DNA of 6,976 nucleotides from MESE01 sp036675035 (lineage in GTDB: Bacteria; Pseudomonadota; Gammaproteobacteria; Burkholderiales; Burkholderiaceae_D). The notes under the pieces were generated by a model. That model did not search any database, was not told the DNA's origin, and saw only the letters and a list, made by a program, of their open reading frames with translations. The stretch lies in NCBI GenBank assembly GCA_036675035.1, contig JAKFFO010000033.1, positions 1-6,976 on the forward strand, read 5' to 3'. Position numbers and translations under genes: made by a program. Positions 4,997 to 6,976 of the stretch are shown here, piece by piece (positions within the stretch are counted from its first letter, which is position 1; each line of letters begins with the position of its first letter).

Positions 4997-6641
4997 TCGC
5001 TTCCATTTCGGGGCGATAAGCAGAACAACGATTCCGGCCGCCATGCTTCGCATGATAAAGCGCAACATCCGCTCGTGAAAGCGCCTTGTCAAGGCTGGCT
5101 TCGCCGTCGGTGAATTCGGAAATGCCAATGCTGAGCGTCACGCTGAGTGCCGTTTCGCCTACAGAAACTTTCAGCGATTCAACGGCAGTTCTCAGCCGTT
5201 CCGCGGCCACGATTGCGTCATCCATGTTTGTATCCGGCAGGATCGCGACAAATTCTTCACCGCCGAAGCGGACCAGAAAATCCGGCTGGCGCAATATCGA
5301 TTGACATGCAGTCGCCACCGCCTTGAGCACTTCGTCCCCAGCCGGGTGACCCCAGGTATCGTTTATCTTCTTGAAAAAATCGATGTCGAGCATGAGAACC
5401 GATATCTGCCGGCTGTGCCGGTGCGCGGCGCTCACCATCTTTCCCGCAATCTCGGTAAAGTAACGGCGGTTATGGCAACCGGTCAACGGATCTGAAATCG
5501 CCATGGTTTTCAAGTGCTGGCTCAGTATTTCCAGTTCCTTGTGCTTGGCTTCGAGCAGCTCGTGTGCGGTGTCGGCGGCTTCTCTTGCCGCTTCCTTTTC
5601 CGCCATTCTGCGTTTCAGCAGTCGCATGTACATAGAAAGCAGCATCAGAAAGGCCGTGCCGCCGGCAGCCATGAACGCATACGTCGCGGCGGTCTCTTCC
5701 GCCTGCTCCAGCGAGGAATACGTGGTGATGGTCCAGCTTGCTTGCGGCAGCGAACGGCTGAGAGCGAAGTACCTCCGCGTCGTTCCGTTTTCAGAATCCT
5801 TGACCTTGACCACGCGCTTGTCGCGCCAAATGGAGTCGCTGCCGAACGCGAGTGGCGTCTTCAGCATCGTTGCATACTGCCGGGTTTCACGCAGCCGATG
5901 CATGATTTCCGGCGACAGCGGTTTGGTGGTCCTGTATTTCCATTCCTTGCTGGAGCTGAGGAAAATGATGCCGCTATCGTCCGTTACGGTGATCTGGTCC
6001 GATCCGGCTTCCCAACGCTGGTCCAGACTGTCCAGATCGACCTTGACCGCGACCACGCCGATGATTGCACTCCGATTCCGGACTGCATATGCAAGGAAGA
6101 ATCCTGGCACGCCGGTCACCGATCCGACGCCGTAAAAGCGGCCGAGCTTTCCTTGCAGCGCTTCCTGAAAATACGGCCGGTACGAAAAATTCTTACCGAC
6201 AAAGCTGTCTTCGGAAGTCCAGTTGCTCGACGCGACCGTCAAACCATCACGGTTCATCACATAGACCGCTGCAGAGGTTGCCTTGGCGTTGGCGTTCTGC
6301 AGGAATGCATTGAGCGCGGCCTGGCTCTTCGGATCGTCCTCATGCTCCAGTGTGTCGATAATGACGGGATGCGCAGCAAGCAGGCTAGGCAGATATTCGA
6401 ATCGCTCGACCGGCGCAAAGAACGAAGCGCGAAACACATCCAGCCGATGCGAAGCGGCAGTATCAAGGGAACGAATGGCAATCCGCTGGCCCACCAGATA
6501 GCCGGATACGATGGTGATGCACATTATCGCAAACGCGATAAGTAAATTGAAATGCCTTCCTCGGCGACGCATTGCGATGCCCTTGTGCGCGCCCGCTGCA
6601 AGCACAGGCGCAATGTCGGATTGATATCCGTTTGTCTCCAT
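4965..6641 (-). CDS. Membrane diguanylate cyclase with DctB-like periplasmic sensor (dCache-GGDEF)
   Basis: A 558-residue inner-membrane enzyme expected to condense two GTP into cyclic di-GMP in response to a periplasmic ligand. Order of parts: cytoplasmic N-terminus (1-31, basic RRRGRH before the membrane), helix 1 (32-51), periplasmic double-Cache region (about 52-318), helix 2 (319-341), coiled-coil linker (343-378) and GGDEF domain (about 380-540). The sensor strongly recalls C4-dicarboxylate sensor DctB: GLTVASSNW (133-141), SFVGKNFSYRPYF (146-158), GRFYGVGSVTGVPGFFLAYA (167-186), and in the second lobe DDSGIIFLSSSKEWKYRTTK (221-240). The cyclase has DPLTGCHNRRYF (384-395), metal-binding Asp in LDIDFFKKIND (418-428), the GGEEF active site (460-464) and an inhibitory RxxD I-site (Arg451-Asp454), exactly five residues before it. 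No EAL domain follows. The start at 6641 follows AAGGAAGG; a start at 6569, before the basic residues, is the main alternative. A dicarboxylate or similar carboxylate ligand is inference. Confidence 0.95.
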   Translation of the reverse strand: METNGYQSDIAPVLAAGAHKGIAMRRRGRHFNLLIAFAIMCITIVSGYLVGQRIAIRSLDTAASHRLDVFRASFFAPVERFEYLPSLLAAHPVIIDTLEHEDDPKSQAALNAFLQNANAKATSAAVYVMNRDGLTVASSNWTSEDSFVGKNFSYRPYFQEALQGKLGRFYGVGSVTGVPGFFLAYAVRNRSAIIGVVAVKVDLDSLDQRWEAGSDQITVTDDSGIIFLSSSKEWKYRTTKPLSPEIMHRLRETRQYATMLKTPLAFGSDSIWRDKRVVKVKDSENGTTRRYFALSRSLPQASWTITTYSSLEQAEETAATYAFMAAGGTAFLMLLSMYMRLLKRRMAEKEAAREAADTAHELLEAKHKELEILSQHLKTMAISDPLTGCHNRRYFTEIAGKMVSAAHRHSRQISVLMLDIDFFKKINDTWGHPAGDEVLKAVATACQSILRQPDFLVRFGGEEFVAILPDTNMDDAIVAAERLRTAVESLKVSVGETALSVTLSIGISEFTDGEASLDKALSRADVALYHAKHGGRNRCSAYRPEMEAINAPQPAAAH

Positions 6642-6644
6642 GTA

Positions 6645-6652
6645 CCTTCCTT
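6645..6652 (-). promoter_or_regulatory. Ribosome binding site that sets the cyclase start
   Basis: On the minus strand AAGGAAGG precedes the ATG at 6641-6639; its AAGGA part is six bases away. The frame stays open upstream to 6842, but the extra residues are not Cache-like and have no comparable site, so the longer form is rejected. Confidence 0.7.
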
Positions 6653-6722
6653 GTAAAGAAATCATCCGTCGCGGCGTTCCTGCCGATCGGAAGAAGGGAA
6701 AGCGGATGGCGTTGCTGCGATT

Positions 6723-6751
6723 AGTATGGGTGCACAGGAGTGTTTCCTCAA
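6723..6751 (-). promoter_or_regulatory. Candidate housekeeping promoter of the cyclase gene
   Basis: Read on the minus strand, TTGAGG (6751-6746) and CATACT (6728-6723) are separated by exactly 17 bases. Each matches four of six positions of the -35 and -10 consensus. Transcription would start near 6716, leaving a leader of about 75 bases. The match is moderate and rests on spacing and position. Confidence 0.33.
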
Positions 6752-6950
6752 GGAAACCAAGGTGGATGGCGGTGTTATCGCAACAGCCTGTTTTATGCGT
6801 GCGGTTGAAGAGCACCAGCGGATTTGGCAGGCCCGGAATCAATCCGTATTCTGTTTTGCCGGTATGTCATTGATTGTCGATGCGCTGGTCTGCATGATCG
6901 GGTTCAGGCTTGCCGGTGCCGCATGGTATGAGCGTTTGGTCGGGACATAA
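6726..6950 (+). CDS. Doubtful 74-residue ORF
   Basis: An open frame from ATG 6726 to TAA 6948-6950 ends directly at the terminator sequence at the window edge. The product has a polar first half and a hydrophobic segment (about 44-62: CFAGMSLIVDALVCMIGFR). I recognise no family. There is no Shine-Dalgarno before the ATG, and the start overlaps the candidate promoter of the divergent cyclase gene; both argue against it. The stop directly against a terminator and a fairly gene-like codon pattern argue mildly for it. A later start at Met24 is also possible. Confidence 0.22.
   Translation: MGAQECFLKETKVDGGVIATACFMRAVEEHQRIWQARNQSVFCFAGMSLIVDALVCMIGFRLAGAAWYERLVGT
6742..6757. repeat. Inverted repeat over the candidate cyclase -35 region
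   Basis: GTTTCC and GGAAAC form a perfect six-base dyad around a four-base TCAA spacer, and the dyad covers the candidate -35 hexamer. The position is what one would expect of a repressor or activator operator, but no regulator can be named. Confidence 0.45.
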
Positions 6951-6976
6951 AAAACCCCGCTATCCTTTCGGTGCGG
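6949..6976 (-). terminator. Intrinsic terminator cut by the right edge
   Basis: On the minus strand the visible part reads CCGC-A-CC-GAAA-GG-ATA-GCGG, then GG and six Ts. The outer CCGC/GCGG stem, the inner CC/GG pair with a GAAA tetraloop, and the T-run fit a terminator for a minus-strand gene lying to the right of the window. The outer stem could lengthen beyond base 6976 by pairing with the two extra Gs. It might also work for the plus strand if a T-run follows outside the window. Confidence 0.65.

Noticed and set aside
5514..6545. Plus-strand open frame of 343 codons opposite the cyclase
   Set aside because: The minus-strand cyclase is unmistakable by its Cache and GGEEF motifs; this frame is its antisense shadow.
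6666..6842. N-terminal extension of the cyclase reading frame
   Set aside because: The upstream residues do not look like a signal or Cache sequence, the extension crosses the candidate promoter, and the AAGGAAGG ribosome site clearly marks the ATG at 6641.

Overview
This 6,976-base window looks like chromosomal DNA of a betaproteobacterium. Burkholderiales, perhaps Oxalobacteraceae, is my best guess from the style of the chemoreceptor signalling domain, the DctB-like sensor and the moderately high G+C. No species marker, rRNA or tRNA is present. I see no insertion sequence, CRISPR array, phage gene or sign of recent transfer. It reads as an ordinary signalling and transport neighbourhood.

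Layout, left to right. (1) The C-terminal end of an unrecognised plus-strand protein enters from the left edge and stops at 160. Bases 161-307 lie between convergent genes and hold no clear terminator. (2) A complete methyl-accepting chemotaxis protein lies on the minus strand (308-2026). (3) A divergent control region of about 450 bases (2027-2476) separates it from (4) a plus-strand hotdog-fold acyl-CoA thioesterase (2477-2995). A 25-codon ORF behind a strong Shine-Dalgarno follows at 3005. (5) After a spacer with a very good sigma-54 (-24/-12) promoter match comes an exported LivJ-type ABC substrate-binding protein (3320-4456) without permease or ATPase partners. (6) Tandem hairpins ending in a T-rich tract, a convincing intrinsic terminator, lie just before (7) a small conserved-looking hypothetical protein (4673-4996). 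(8) Its 3' end overlaps the 3' end of a minus-strand membrane diguanylate cyclase (4965-6641), which has a DctB-like periplasmic sensor and a GGEEF domain with an intact I-site. (9) The right edge (6642-6976) holds the probable cyclase promoter with a dyad over its -35, a doubtful plus-strand ORF, and a terminator cut by the window end.

How the genes may work together. Two of them sense periplasmic or external small molecules and report inward, by chemotaxis (the receptor) or by cyclic di-GMP (the cyclase). A third, the orphan binding protein, captures a small solute in the periplasm. Sigma-54-like promoter signatures precede the binding protein (strong), the chemoreceptor (partial) and the thioesterase (partial, with a -12 defect). 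This raises the possibility of a shared nutrient-responsive (RpoN) regime. That is inference. I found no evidence of a wholly new system; the most testable points are the sigma-54 sites, the orphan binding protein among signalling genes, and the hairpin-rich leader of the small conserved gene.
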